Shown: in pieces, positions 53,853-64,000 of the stretch | How positions within the stretch are numbered: position 1 is the first letter of the stretch | Layout of the letters: each line of letters starts with the position of its first letter | Assembly (NCBI GenBank): GCA_002786025.1 | Contig: NHNW01000055.1 | Span: forward strand, 186,001 to 250,000 | Reading direction: 5' to 3' | Length of the DNA stretch: 64,000 nt | DNA from: Zasmidium citrigriseum | Taxonomy: Eukaryota; Ascomycota; Dothideomycetes; Mycosphaerellales; Mycosphaerellaceae | Program-made: the position numbers and the translations under genes | The notes under the pieces: model-generated | The model's database searches: none | Seen by the model: the letters and a program-made list of their open reading frames with translations, nothing else | Told to the model about the DNA's origin: nothing

Positions 53853-54482
53853 CTAGTGGGTGATGAACATATTAGCGAGATTCAAGTCCTTTGCCTGTCT
53901 GTCATCTCCTTGACCGGTCTTCATCTTTTCGAAGAGCTCGCTTCTCAAGATCGACGACCGACCAGACTTCATTTCCATGGGGACCTGAACCCGCGAGCTT
54001 GCTACCATCATGTCCCTCTCTTCCTCGTAAAGGAAGTCGTTCATCTCCGTCCCATCGATGGTGGCGTGGCAAGGCGTCTGGCCCAGGCTTAGATGTCCGG
54101 GTGTGAGGTGGCCGAGGTATGGTTGCACATGCTGACTTGCTGGTACTGCTGAGACTGGCTTCATAGTCGGAGACAGCCAGCCCTTGTCCTGTTCGACCAC
54201 GTATCTGTCGACTTTCCACTCGGGACCTTGCTTCATCCACATCTGCTCTTGTGTCTTGGCAGCTTCGACCGATCGCGCCTGCCAGAACCTGCTTATGCGG
54301 CGCACGACGATGGCGTCTCGCAGCGAGAGATTGATGCAGATTGCGTCGAGTAGCTCCGTGGTTCCCAACGCACGTCGACGTTCGTGTACAATTAGTTCCG
54401 AGGATGAAGAGGACGTTATGCAGGACACTTTGACGTGCTTGCTCCAGTCCTCCGAGATGTGCACCATGATTGCGGTGGTCAT
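53853..54482 (-). CDS. F-box protein (209 aa)
   Basis: ATG 54,482 opens MTTAIMVHISEDWSKHVKVS. Residues ~37-75 contain RRALGTTELLDAICINLSLR and then DAIVVRRISRFWQA, a good match to the short fungal F-box (xLxxxELLxxIxxxLxxRDxxxxxRxSRxW). F-boxes bind Skp1 in SCF ubiquitin ligases (family knowledge). The C-terminal part is charged (NDFLYEEERDMMVASSRVQV) with no further domain. The frame is clean with no intron or premature stop. A second ATG reading frame, MASPITKFWGNG, at 54,602 just upstream is short and may be an upstream ORF in the leader. Confidence 0.72.
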   Translation of the reverse strand: MTTAIMVHISEDWSKHVKVSCITSSSSSELIVHERRRALGTTELLDAICINLSLRDAIVVRRISRFWQARSVEAAKTQEQMWMKQGPEWKVDRYVVEQDKGWLSPTMKPVSAVPASQHVQPYLGHLTPGHLSLGQTPCHATIDGTEMNDFLYEEERDMMVASSRVQVPMEMKSGRSSILRSELFEKMKTGQGDDRQAKDLNLANMFITH

Positions 54483-54602
54483 GGATTGGTGCTGTTCTCC
54501 GACTGCTGGATGAGTAGGAGTGCCTTGTTCTTCTCAGTGGCGGCATTGCAGCGACCGCCAGCTGCGACTCCGTTCCCCCAGAACTTCGTGATCGGAGAAG
54601 CC

Positions 54603-55560
54603 ATCTTCCATCTTTAATGTCATACTTGCGCGGGGCATTCAATATGGCTCGTGGCGTCGGTCGCGGTGGATTGCCGTGGGGTGAAATTGTCTGCGGCGAT
54701 TAAGATGTAGTCATGTGTCCCGCGAGAGTCTCTTCTTATGCATGACGTCTAGGGAGAATCCTGCGGCACCATTCTGTCGTTCCCATTCTTCTCCCAGTAT
54801 CAGGCGGCTGAGAGAGGAGCACATGGCCCGAGTCTGCGCTGGCGGGTGGACTTCGAGCGCGGGAACGCCGTGGCCTCTTCATTGACTCTCCTTCCGCAAT
54901 ATTTGCCTGCTGCCGCCAGCTGTGAAGATGCAGCGCCTTGAAGCAAGATGCCATGGAGATGGCAGATGCGAGAAGCGGCCAGGTGAAAACGTCAGCAGAG
55001 GCCTGTCATGCTTTTGAGCAGCGTGAGATGGAGCGGGATGTTGAGATGGATTCGTCGATTCGTCGTCATGCCGCCTGCATCGGACTTCACTCTGCTCAAT
55101 CAGCCAGATCTTGCGACCGTGACATGGGCCCTGTCCGCCCGCTTGTGCTGGACTCATCTCTTCGCCATTGCCGACGCTCTTCTGACTCCCGAGCAGTCGT
55201 GCGACGAGCTGACGATTCCGCTGCAGACTCGCGCTCTGTCCTGCTGCGGAATGCTTGACTCCAACTCGTCTCAGCCCACTGAGTGTGTCAATCGCCTTGG
55301 TATCATGGAACGCTGCTCTTTCGCGGCCGTTTGAGGCCGGTGCTGCTCGACGTGTCGCAATCTGCTGCGAGACGATGGCAGCGACATGCGGAGTCGATGC
55401 GTACACAGCTGTCGCATGCCTTACGCCCTTTCATGGTTCCTTCTTTCTCGTCGCTTGCGTGTGGTCATCTGGGCGTTTCGTGGTTGGTATCGCGATTTTC
55501 GGAGGTGCGCGGCGGGTGCGGTGGCAGCAGCGGCAGCGACATAGTCTAAAAACGAAACTT
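54603..55560. other. Region with doubtful ORFs at island edge
   Basis: On the plus strand an ATG frame 55,008-55,334 (NQPDLATVTWALSARLCWTH, ADALLTPEQSCDELTIPL) and an overlapping frame to 55,549 (LRPVLLDVSQSAARRWQRHA, HALRPFMVPSFSSLACGHLG) could be two parts of one gene split by a frameshift. A 175-codon minus-strand frame covers the same bases. Nothing has a known domain. The plus-strand pair is my weak preference. Confidence 0.3.
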
Positions 55561-55860
55561 GGGAGTACGAAAGACGCTCGAGGACACGTTTAGAGGTGGT
55601 GCGTAGAGTACGCGCGATGTCGTAGGTATTCGTTACGGTGTAGTTGATTTCGGGAGGTCGACTTCAACGAATTCCTACGAGATTCTATACGGCGCGTTCG
55701 GGCTTCGGGTTAGTACCTCTTCGCGGGCGCGCGGCCGCGAAACAGATATATATCGACTCGTCGTTACTCGGCGAGTCGTATTATATAAATAGTTTGTCTA
55801 TTATACGTTACGTCGTAGAGAAAACTAACGTAGAAGTTCGTTATTACGCTAGTTAGATTA
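55561..55860. other. Right RIP transition zone, CG-rich
   Basis: CA and TG fade out here while CG stays abundant, giving an odd run of CG words (GCGGGCGCGCGGCCGCGAAAC around 55,725). The rare remaining TG/CA sites are near 55,592, 55,639, 55,663 and 55,741. It mirrors the left transition zone but comes from GC-richer parent sequence. No gene is supported. Confidence 0.55.
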
Positions 55861-55867
55861 TAATAAG

Positions 55868-56020
55868 TATAATACCTTATAGCTAAGTATAGTTTAGCGC
55901 GCTTTCCTCTACTAAGAGTATAATACCTTTAGGCTTAAAGTAGCTTAGCTAGCTTTCTTATACTAAGTATATAATACCTTTTAGCTAGAAGTAGTCTAGT
56001 ACTTTTATCTAGCCTATTTT
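55868..56020 (+). repeat. 51-bp tandem repeat, three copies
   Basis: Three units begin TATAATACCTT at 55,868, 55,919 and 55,970, each 51 bp. Shared internal words include AGCTA...GTAGTTTAG-like segments and CTTTC..TACTAAG. Copies differ by several changes, mainly transitions, as expected after RIP. The array lies between the island edge and the chromovirus. Confidence 0.6.
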
Positions 56021-56183
56021 TTATAGAAGTAGTATAATAGTAAAAAGTCCTTTCTTATACCTTTCTTATACTTCTATAAGAATATTATTAAGTAGATTTT
56101 ATCTTCTTACTATATACTAAAGAAAGTATACTATTAAATACTAGTATAAAGTAACTAAATACCTACTCTATTATACTAGTATC

Positions 56184-56358
56184 TATAATAGGCCTAGCTT
56201 AGTAACTACTTAATATATAATACGAGTTAGCCTAGTATAGCCTATTCTAGGGCTTAGTACTCGATTTCCTATAACTAAGCTAACTTCCTAGCTACCTCTT
56301 AGATAAACTTATTAAATATTTAACTATTACGCCTATATTCTATTATTAGCCCCTTATA
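56184..56358 (+). repeat. 5' LTR of chromovirus (175 bp)
   Basis: Begins TATAATAGGCC (originally TGT...) and ends CCCCTTATA (originally ...ACA). It aligns without gaps to 62,758-62,932. By hand I count about 14 differences, all transitions, consistent with independent RIP of the two copies. Confidence 0.88.
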
Positions 56359-59300
56359 TTATATTCGACCTTATAACTAAGTAGCCTTTCTTAAGACGCT
56401 CTCTATTACTACTTTATAAGTTTTAGCGATAGTAATCTACTCTTAATACTATCTAGTATATTAACTATATAAATATCTTAAAGTCGAACTAACTTCTTAA
56501 GCTACTAGTAAGCTCTATTATAAGACGCGACTCTCTATAAGATATAGTCTAGGTTAAAAGTACCTCTTACTATCTTATTATATCTTTAGATAAGACGCTT
56601 TAAGTCTAGTACCTAGCTCTTTTCTATTATATTACCTATAACTCTCTCTTCTTTAACCTTCTTTTAGTTTAAGATATCTAAGAGACTCTATATATAGATA
56701 ACGAAGTAGATCTATTCGCTAAGTACGCTACTAAGTAATAGAATATTCTTAAGTCGATATTAGAAAACCTAATAGTATTAGAGATACTTAGCCTATTAAA
56801 CTTTCTTACCTAACTTAAACTAGATAATATTAATAAAGCTATAGATAAGGTAGCTATTAACTTCGAAAACGATAATATACTTAATACCCTTTATATCCCT
56901 CTTAATATACTACGAAACCTTAGTACTAAATAATTCTATATTTAGGTCTAGGCGACCTCTACTTAGATCTATTTTATACTCTAAAAGATTAAGTAAGTAT
57001 ACTAGAATATAGTTATCGACTATAATATACTCCTTAAAGCTAATAAGGTAAATAAGAAGAAGTTAAAGTAAGCTCTTAAAGAGATAAGAAAGTATAAGAG
57101 ACTCTATAAGTATATAAATAGTAAGAAGAAGTAATAGTAGAAAGCTTACTATAAAGCTAAGGCTATAAGGGATATACTAAAAGTCTAAATAGAAGACGTT
57201 AAGATAGAGCGTAACTTACTTATTTAATAACTCTCTAACGCTATATAATAGCTTTTCGATACTATAAATATAGAATATAGTAGACTTATAGAGCGCTAGC
57301 TACTATTCTAGTAGCGTTCTAAGTCCTCTTTATTACTCGAGCGTTATTAGAATAGAGCGCTACTACTATTACTACTAAGAAACTAACGCCTCTTATACTA
57401 CTACGACTTAGATAGTAAACTATTCGACTTCTCTAACTCCTTTAATAATAGAAATAAGCGTTATAAGAACTTTAATAAGAAGAAGGCTAAGAAGGTTAAA
57501 AAGAGTAGTAGTATAGGAGACCTATCCTTTAACGATAACGAAAGCGATATTACGAACTATAATCTAATACTTTATAAGGGCCTAAAGACGAGTCGAGATA
57601 TAAAGGATCCCTAGCCTTTCTCTAGTAATAGTAAGAGTCCTTTCTTTAATAAATAGATAGATAGCCTAAGTAATAAGCTTAATATTACTTACTTCTATAA
57701 TATACCTACTATACTTAACTATATCCTCTCCTATACTATAAGTACTATTTATAGTACTATTAAAAGTAAGATTCTACTAACTCTCTACTTTAAGAAAACC
57801 TATAAATCTAAAGAAGAATACTTCTAGTTAGCTAAGGAATATCTCGACTACTTTATAGACTACTTTACTACTTTCGACTCTATAGGTAATACCTAATACT
57901 AGATAAACTAGCTAAGTATAGGCCCTAACGAGAAATTCTTAGACTTCTACCCTAAATATTAAAAGATTAATACTCTACTACCTAAGCTTAAGAGTAGAAA
58001 TAGTAATAAGATAGAAGTTAATAAGCTCTATACTAAATTAAGCTATAAGTATAAGAACGGCCTATACCTATAGGTCTATAATACCCTAAAGTAACTTATT
58101 AAGCTTTACTAGCGCCTTTAGTAGGAATCTACTATCCTCGAAGATCTATATCTAAAGCTATAGAAAGACTCTAAGAAGGATAGTAGTAGTAATAAGGATA
58201 CTAGCTCTAGTAGATAAAAGGAATCTACTAATACTAGTAATAATAGTAGCCTTAAACTATAGTATAAGCGACCTAATAAATTCTATAACCTACTATATAT
58301 AATACCTAAGATTAAGGTATAACTTAAGAAGAAGGGTTATTATAAGCGTTACTATAAGCTAGGTTATAGCTTAAATAATACCTCCTACCTACTTATTAGA
58401 TATTAGAAGCTTCCGTTCTTTAAGAAGGAGATAATAATAACTACATCGCTAGCTCTAACTATTAAAGATATAGGAAAAGTATAGACTATTACTTAAGCGT
58501 AATAGCTAGTAGTTACTTAAGCGTATTAATATAGAATATATATATCTTATCTCTCTCTATAGAATAAGACTATAAAGCCTCTAATATTAATAAATACTTT
58601 ATTATTAATAGTCTAGCTAATAGTATTAATATAAGTATATTCCTTAATAATAGCTATACTATTTCCTATATTAATATACTCTATATATACGTAAATAACT
58701 TTAAATTATTCCTTCTTAAAGAACCCCTACCTCTTAGACTAGCCGACCTTTCTATAGCTAGAAAATCTATTATATATATAATAGACGTTAATCTTATTAT
58801 TAATAGCTACTACGAACGTATTAGATACTTCGTAATAGATCTTAGCTATAATATTATATTAGGCTACGACTAGTACTATAGATACTAACTTTCGAAAGAC
58901 TAGGCCTAAAGCTATCTTACCTTTAGCTACTAAGGCTACTATAGATACTCTCTTTATAAAGACGTCTTAGTATAGGTAGTTATAGGCGCCTCTCTACTAC
59001 CTTTTAACTAATACTATCTATATACTACTAACTAGCTATTAACCTAAGTACCTTTAATAGAGGAGGCTAGACTTAAGAAGGTAGGAGCCTAAGCCTTTAG
59101 TATATTCGCTCTCTAACTAGGCGTAGATATCTTCGTCTATTATATTAAGGCTCTACTACTACTAGCTCTACTAGCTATCCCCCTATAATTTATAGATCTA
59201 GCGTATACTTACGCTCTATACTTAGAAGATATAGCTAAGTTTATAAAAGGAAAAAACCTTAGCGAAAACGTACTATCTAAACTTCTAAAAGAATACTATA

Positions 59301-62300
59301 ATTAGGTAGATATCTAGTCTAGAACGGATACTAGTAAGCTTCCTCTCTATTACCTAATAGACTATAAAATCGATCTATAAGATAGTAAGACGCCGCCTTA
59401 CCTAAAGTCGAGGCTAATAAGTACTATTAAGAATAAAGTTATTAAGAAATAGACTAACGATTAACTAGTAGCTAGTAGTATTAGGCTAAGTAACTTACTA
59501 GCTTTAGTATAAGTACTTATTATCTAAAAACTAGGCGGAGGCCTATAAGTTTACTAAGATTTCTACGCTCTTAATAAACTTACTATTAAGAGCTAGTACC
59601 CTATCCCTTTAATATAGGATATATTAAACTATATTATAGGTAAGAAGTAGTATACGAAACTAGATATTATCGTAGCCTTTAATCGTATTAGGATTATAGA
59701 AGGTAACGAATAGAAGACTACTTTCTCTACTCGCTATAGCTAGTTTAAGTACTTAGTTATACCCTTTAGATTATATAACGCGCCTAGTACTTTCTAGTCC
59801 TATATTAACGACTCCTTATATAAATACCTTAATAATTTCGTCTTAGTATATCTTAACGACCTCCTTATCTTTAGCGATAGCTATAAAGAGTACGTTACTT
59901 ACGTATAGAAGGTACTTAATAAGCTACGAGCTACTAGCTTATAACTCGATATTAATAAGTACAAATTCTATATCTATAAGACTAAATATCTTAGTCTTAT
60001 TATTACTATAGAAGAAATCTAGATAGATCTAGTTAAGGTTACTATAATTAAGGATTAGTAGACTCTATAAATAGTTAAGGAAGTACTTACTTTCCTTAGC
60101 TTTATAAACTTCTACTACTACTTTATTCGAGGCTTCTCTCGTATTATATTACTCCTTACCTAGCTTACTTATAAGACTAATAATAGCGAACTAGTTACGT
60201 AGTACTAGACCTCTACCTATATATAAGCCTTTAACTAGCTTAAAGAAGCCTTCTCTAGTAATATAGTACTAGCGTACTTCGTACTAGGTTATAAGATAAT
60301 CCTCGAAACTAACGCTTCGGATTTCGTTATTATAGCGGTCCTTTCCTAATAAGATAACAATAGCCTCCTCTAGCTAGTAGCTTATATATCTAAGAAGATA
60401 TCCCTATAGGAATATAACTATAATATCTATAATAAAGAGCTCCTCGTAATTATATAAGCGTTTAAGGAATAGAGACTAGAGCTAATAGCCTACTATTATA
60501 ACACTAACGCTACTAACTTTAAATAGATATATAACGCTAAAGGCTAGCTAGTAATAGTATACTTAGACTATAAGAACCTAGAGTACTTTATAACTAGTAA
60601 GTAACTTAATCGCTAATAGGCTCGATAGGTAGAGTTCCTTTCCTAGTTTTACTTTAAAGTAATATACTAGCTAGGCGTATAAGGTACTAAACTAAACGCC
60701 TTAATAAGATAGCCTTAAGATAAGCTAGCTACTAGCGACTCTCGACTTACCTAATAGAACTAGATCCTACTACTTCTAAACTATATCCTTAACCTTAGTT
60801 CTAGCTTCCTTAAGCTATCCTCCTATATAGAACTACTACCTAATATTAAAGCTACCTACTCTAATATCTCTATCCTAGAAGCTATTAACTAGATTTAGAA
60901 TAGTTAACTAGCGAAGCTCCTATATATAAATAAAGTCGATAATCGCGGAGTAAGAGTAGTTAATAGTATTATCTACGTTAAGAATCGATATAGACTATAT
61001 ATAATATATATACCTCTAGACGAAAACCTTTAGAGAAAGATAGCTAAGGCTTACTATAAGTTACTATTATATAGTTATACTAGGCGAGCGAAGATACTAG
61101 ATATAATATAACGCGACTTCCTCTAGTCTAGACTTTTATAGACTATATAATAGGTAGTCCGTATATACTATAACTACCTCTTAAATAAGTAATTAAATAA
61201 TATTAGAACGGCCCTACTTTAGTCCTTACTAGTCCTTTTCTAACTTTAGGACGATATCGCTATAGATTTTATTATTAAGCTCCTAGCTAGTAGGTTATCT
61301 ATAGATAGATATACTTACTATAATATTCTTACTATTATAGATAGAATAGGTAAAGGCGCTAAACTACTTAGTATTTAGTCTATAGATACTAAGTATATAG
61401 CCTACGTCTTCGTAGATCGCTACTATTAATACTATAGCCTACTCTTAAATATTATTACTAATTATAGTACCTAGTAGATCTCTACCTTTTAGACTAGACT
61501 ATACTAGCTCTTAGGTATTAACTATTACCTATTAATAGCTTTCTACCTATAGACTAATAGGTAGTTTAAGAATACTAATAAGGAGATAGAACGCTATTTA
61601 TATATATATATTAGGTATAGATAAGACGACTAGATAGATTAGCTCCTACTTTACTAGGTCGCTTATAATAACTATATCTAGGAATCTACTAGTATCTTAC
61701 CTACCTTTATAGAGACTATAAGAAACCTATATACTAATATTAATATATTACTACTATAACTACTTCTAATACTATAGCGTATATCCGCTACTATAGCTAA
61801 TAAGTTTACTAAATATATAAAGGATATTTAGTAGTTCCTTTACCTATAGCTCTAGCTAGTATAATAGATATAGATAGACTATACTAACGCTTATAGAGCC
61901 GTCCCTCTATCCTATTAAACTAGCGATCGAGTCTATATTAGTACTTAGAACTAGTCTACTATAAGACTCTCTAAGAAGCTTAATATAAAATAGTATAGGC
62001 TAGTTACTATTACTAAGGTTCTTAATAGTATATATAAAGTCGACTTTAACTTAGTCTTAGTAGATATCTATAATATCTTTAACGCTAATTACTTACGTCC
62101 CTATCTACTAGGCGTCGATAAAGGTACTTAGCTACTACCTATTAAAGTAACGAATAACTCTAATAGACGAGTAGACTAGTAGTATATAGAATACCTCTTA
62201 GACTTTAGAAAAAGAGGTAAAGGTATATAATACCTAGTTAAGTAGCGAGGATATCTAGATAGCTAAGTAACTTAGAAGCCTACTTAGTAAGTATTTAAAG

Positions 62301-62743
62301 ATACGCTAGAGGCGGTAGTAGACTTCTACTTTAACTATTTAGAGAAGCCTATTAATACTAACTTCTACCTACTAGCTAGGTAGATACCTTATAAGCCTCT
62401 TAAGGAACTTAATAGTTTAAAGCTAGCGGCTACTATAGTCGCTATTATAGAGGCTACTAGCTACTACTACTTAGTTAAGCTAGTACTAGGTAGCGTATAA
62501 TAGTAGGCTATCTCTCGGACTTATAGTACTTATCGCTTAACCTCTAGTATATTAGATACTACCCTAATATAGGCTAAGGATACTAGCCTACTAGTATAGT
62601 AGGATCTAGCGCTTATATTACTAAAGAGTAGTATAGATAGTAATTATACTACTAATTATAATAATAAAGACGACTCTCTCTTTACGCGCGTAATACTCGC
62701 TACTTAAGGCTATAGAGTACGATTATAGAGGACTATATTACCT

Positions 62744-62754
62744 AGAGGGGAGAG
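62744..62754 (+). other. Polypurine tract of chromovirus
   Basis: AGAGGGGAGAG lies 3 bp before the 3' LTR, where the plus-strand primer of reverse transcription is expected. Confidence 0.7.
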
Positions 62755-62757
62755 TAG

Positions 62758-62932
62758 TATAATAGGCCTAGCCTAGTAACTACCTAATATATAATATAGG
62801 TTAGCTTAGTATAGCCTATCCTAGGGCTTAGTACCTAATTTCCTATAACTAAGCTAACTTCCTAGCTACCTCTTAGATAGACTTATCGAATATTTAACTA
62901 TTACGCCTATACTCTATTATTAGCCCCTTATA
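62758..62932 (+). repeat. 3' LTR of chromovirus (175 bp)
   Basis: The same length and ends as the 5' LTR, preceded by the polypurine tract and followed by the GTATC target duplication. Confidence 0.88.
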
Positions 62933-62937
62933 GTATC

Positions 62938-63965
62938 TCTATTTAGTATAAATAGAATTTTATAGCTAATTAGCTTAGAAACTACTTTCTAGCTTCTACT
63001 TACTTTAATATAATATATAATTAGAAGGAAATATAAATATTAAGTTATATAAACTACTAGTTAATAGTAATTATTATTCTAATATTATCTAGAGTATATT
63101 TACTAATATTCTTTAATACTTCTATAAGCTTAAGTAACTTTATACTTTTTAGTTATAAAAGTAGGATTAGAAAGTAAAGTTAGAAGCCTAGTCTTAATAG
63201 CTAGATTAATAAATCTAATTAGCTAGGGAAAAGAAGTTAAGTATAATATTTATAACTTATAAAAGTTATATACCTTAGTATAGAGAATAGGAATAGAGAG
63301 CTATAGATCCTAGTATATTAAATCCCTATAGGTCTAGTATAATAGAGATTTAAATAAGAGATATATATATCTTAAGTAAAAGATAGAAATTAGTTTATTT
63401 TCTAACTTTTAGTTTAGTTAAGAGCGTTTTATATACTATAATATACTCTTTAAGTAGATAGCTACTTAATTATATTATAACTATATTATAGCCTTTCTAT
63501 ACTAGTTTCCTCTATATATAAAGTACTAGCTTTTTTTTATAGTTCTAATTTCTTCTAATAGTTATAGTCTATAGAACTTTAATAATATAGCGCTAAGAGC
63601 TTAAACTACTATTACTAGCCTTTTAATAGCTACTTATATATAAGCTCTAGCTAATATATAGTATCTTTTAAATAATAGTTAGATTTAGATTAATAATAAA
63701 GAAGGCTCTATTAAGCTTAATCCTAAAGAGGATATAAACGCGGATAATAATAATAATACGCTAGGTACTTTAAATAAAAACTATAATAATAATAATAATA
63801 GTAAAACGCTTAACTAAGAACTATATTACCTTTAGTAAAAATATACTATTCTATAGTAAGATATAGAAGCTAGTACTTTATAGGCGAGTATTATAAGACT
63901 TAGGTATAATATAAAGTAACTTTCTATAAATTTAACTCTAGACCTAAATAAGTTAGATAATAAAG

Positions 63966-63998
<33 letters not shown>

Positions 63999-64000
63999 TA
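62938..64000. repeat. RIP-degraded AT-rich DNA with AAT microsatellites
   Basis: No CA/TG, no open frame and no hallmark of a known element. Short AAT/TAA runs occur near 63,750 and 63,785, and a longer one ends the window (63,967-64,000). These could be RIP products of CAA/CAG- or GAT-rich coding repeats. Nothing else was identified. Confidence 0.5.

Larger units (their letters stand above)
56184..62932 (+). mobile_element. RIP-degraded chromodomain Gypsy element (chromovirus)
   Basis: A structurally complete element of 6,749 bp flanked by the 5-bp duplication GTATC (56,179-56,183 and 62,933-62,937). Domains in order on the plus strand: gag (~57.7-58.4 kb, with a possible zinc-knuckle relic KKGYYKRYYKLGYSLNNTS whose Cys/His became Tyr); RT (KLGGGL..YPIPLI near 59.5 kb; IPFRLYNAPSTF, then LVYLNDLLIFSD, 59.78-59.87 kb); RNase H (ETNASDFVIIAVLS, ~60.3 kb); integrase (~61.05-61.8 kb); and a C-terminal chromodomain (62,171-62,331: YIEYLLDFRKRGKGI, YLVK, RGYLDS). 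The RT active site YLDD now reads YLND (59,849-59,860), which a TG-to-TA change on CTTGAC explains. Every internal stop is TAG/TAA. It is dead but datable by its LTRs. Confidence 0.9.

Noticed and set aside
63967..64000. AAT run as telomere or centromere repeat
   Set aside because: It is a simple microsatellite at the window edge; it does not resemble TTAGGG.
1..64000. CRISPR arrays, bacterial operons or ribosome binding sites
   Set aside because: No regular repeat-spacer array was seen; introns and retroelements show a fungal genome.

Overview
This window is from a filamentous ascomycete genome, most likely a Dothideomycete of the Mycosphaerellales type (taxonomy is inference). Three things point there: short GT-AG introns of about 45-65 bp with CTAAC/CTGAC-like branch points; many F-box-like proteins carrying the LPxELRNxIYE... 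type N-terminal motif; and flanks showing extreme repeat-induced point mutation (RIP).

Layout. (1) 1-19.4 kb is a RIP-destroyed repeat block. CpA and TpG are almost absent while CpG, CpT and TpA remain, so ATG cannot occur and no open frame survives. Two distinct Ty3/Gypsy relics can still be read on the minus strand: a gag-like frame at ~2.1-2.5 kb, and an element with gag at ~11.5-12.2 kb, reverse transcriptase at ~8.0-8.4 kb, an RNase H end at ~7.5 kb and integrase at ~6.6-7.0 kb. The rest of the block could not be assigned. (2) 19.4-19.9 kb is a transition zone. (3) 19.9-55.6 kb is a normal-composition gene island. (4) 55.6-55.9 kb is the opposite transition. (5) 55.9-64 kb is again RIP-destroyed. 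It holds a structurally complete chromodomain Gypsy element (56,184-62,932) with two 175-bp LTRs, a 5-bp target duplication, and gag, RT, RNase H, integrase and chromodomain on the plus strand.

Island content. Intact or nearly intact genes are a secreted type-B carboxylesterase (five exons that join in frame to 507 aa), a JmjC/cupin-like protein, a 472-aa F-box-like/2EXR-type protein, a 445-aa multi-pass membrane protein, a G-patch protein, an F-box protein at 54 kb, a 105-aa two-exon protein, and a minus-strand tandem array of four small F-box-like paralogs (46.1-49.0 kb) sharing one intron position and phase. Many other loci are broken: an Upf1/NAM7-type SF1 helicase with frameshifts, a duplicated helicase-N-terminus fragment 28 kb away, a degenerate tandem copy at 24.4 kb, a paralog pair with one dead member (25-26.8 kb), and several genes stopped by in-frame TAG codons.

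Main inference. At least six of the premature stops are TAG where CAG (Gln) would restore the frame, which is the CpA-to-TpA change made by RIP. The island therefore looks like a small duplicated, F-box-rich accessory segment between RIP blocks that has itself been hit lightly by RIP or by RIP leakage. I found no CRISPR, tRNA or rRNA gene, and no convincing wholly new molecular system; the most unusual things are the completeness of the RIP and the decaying F-box-like array.
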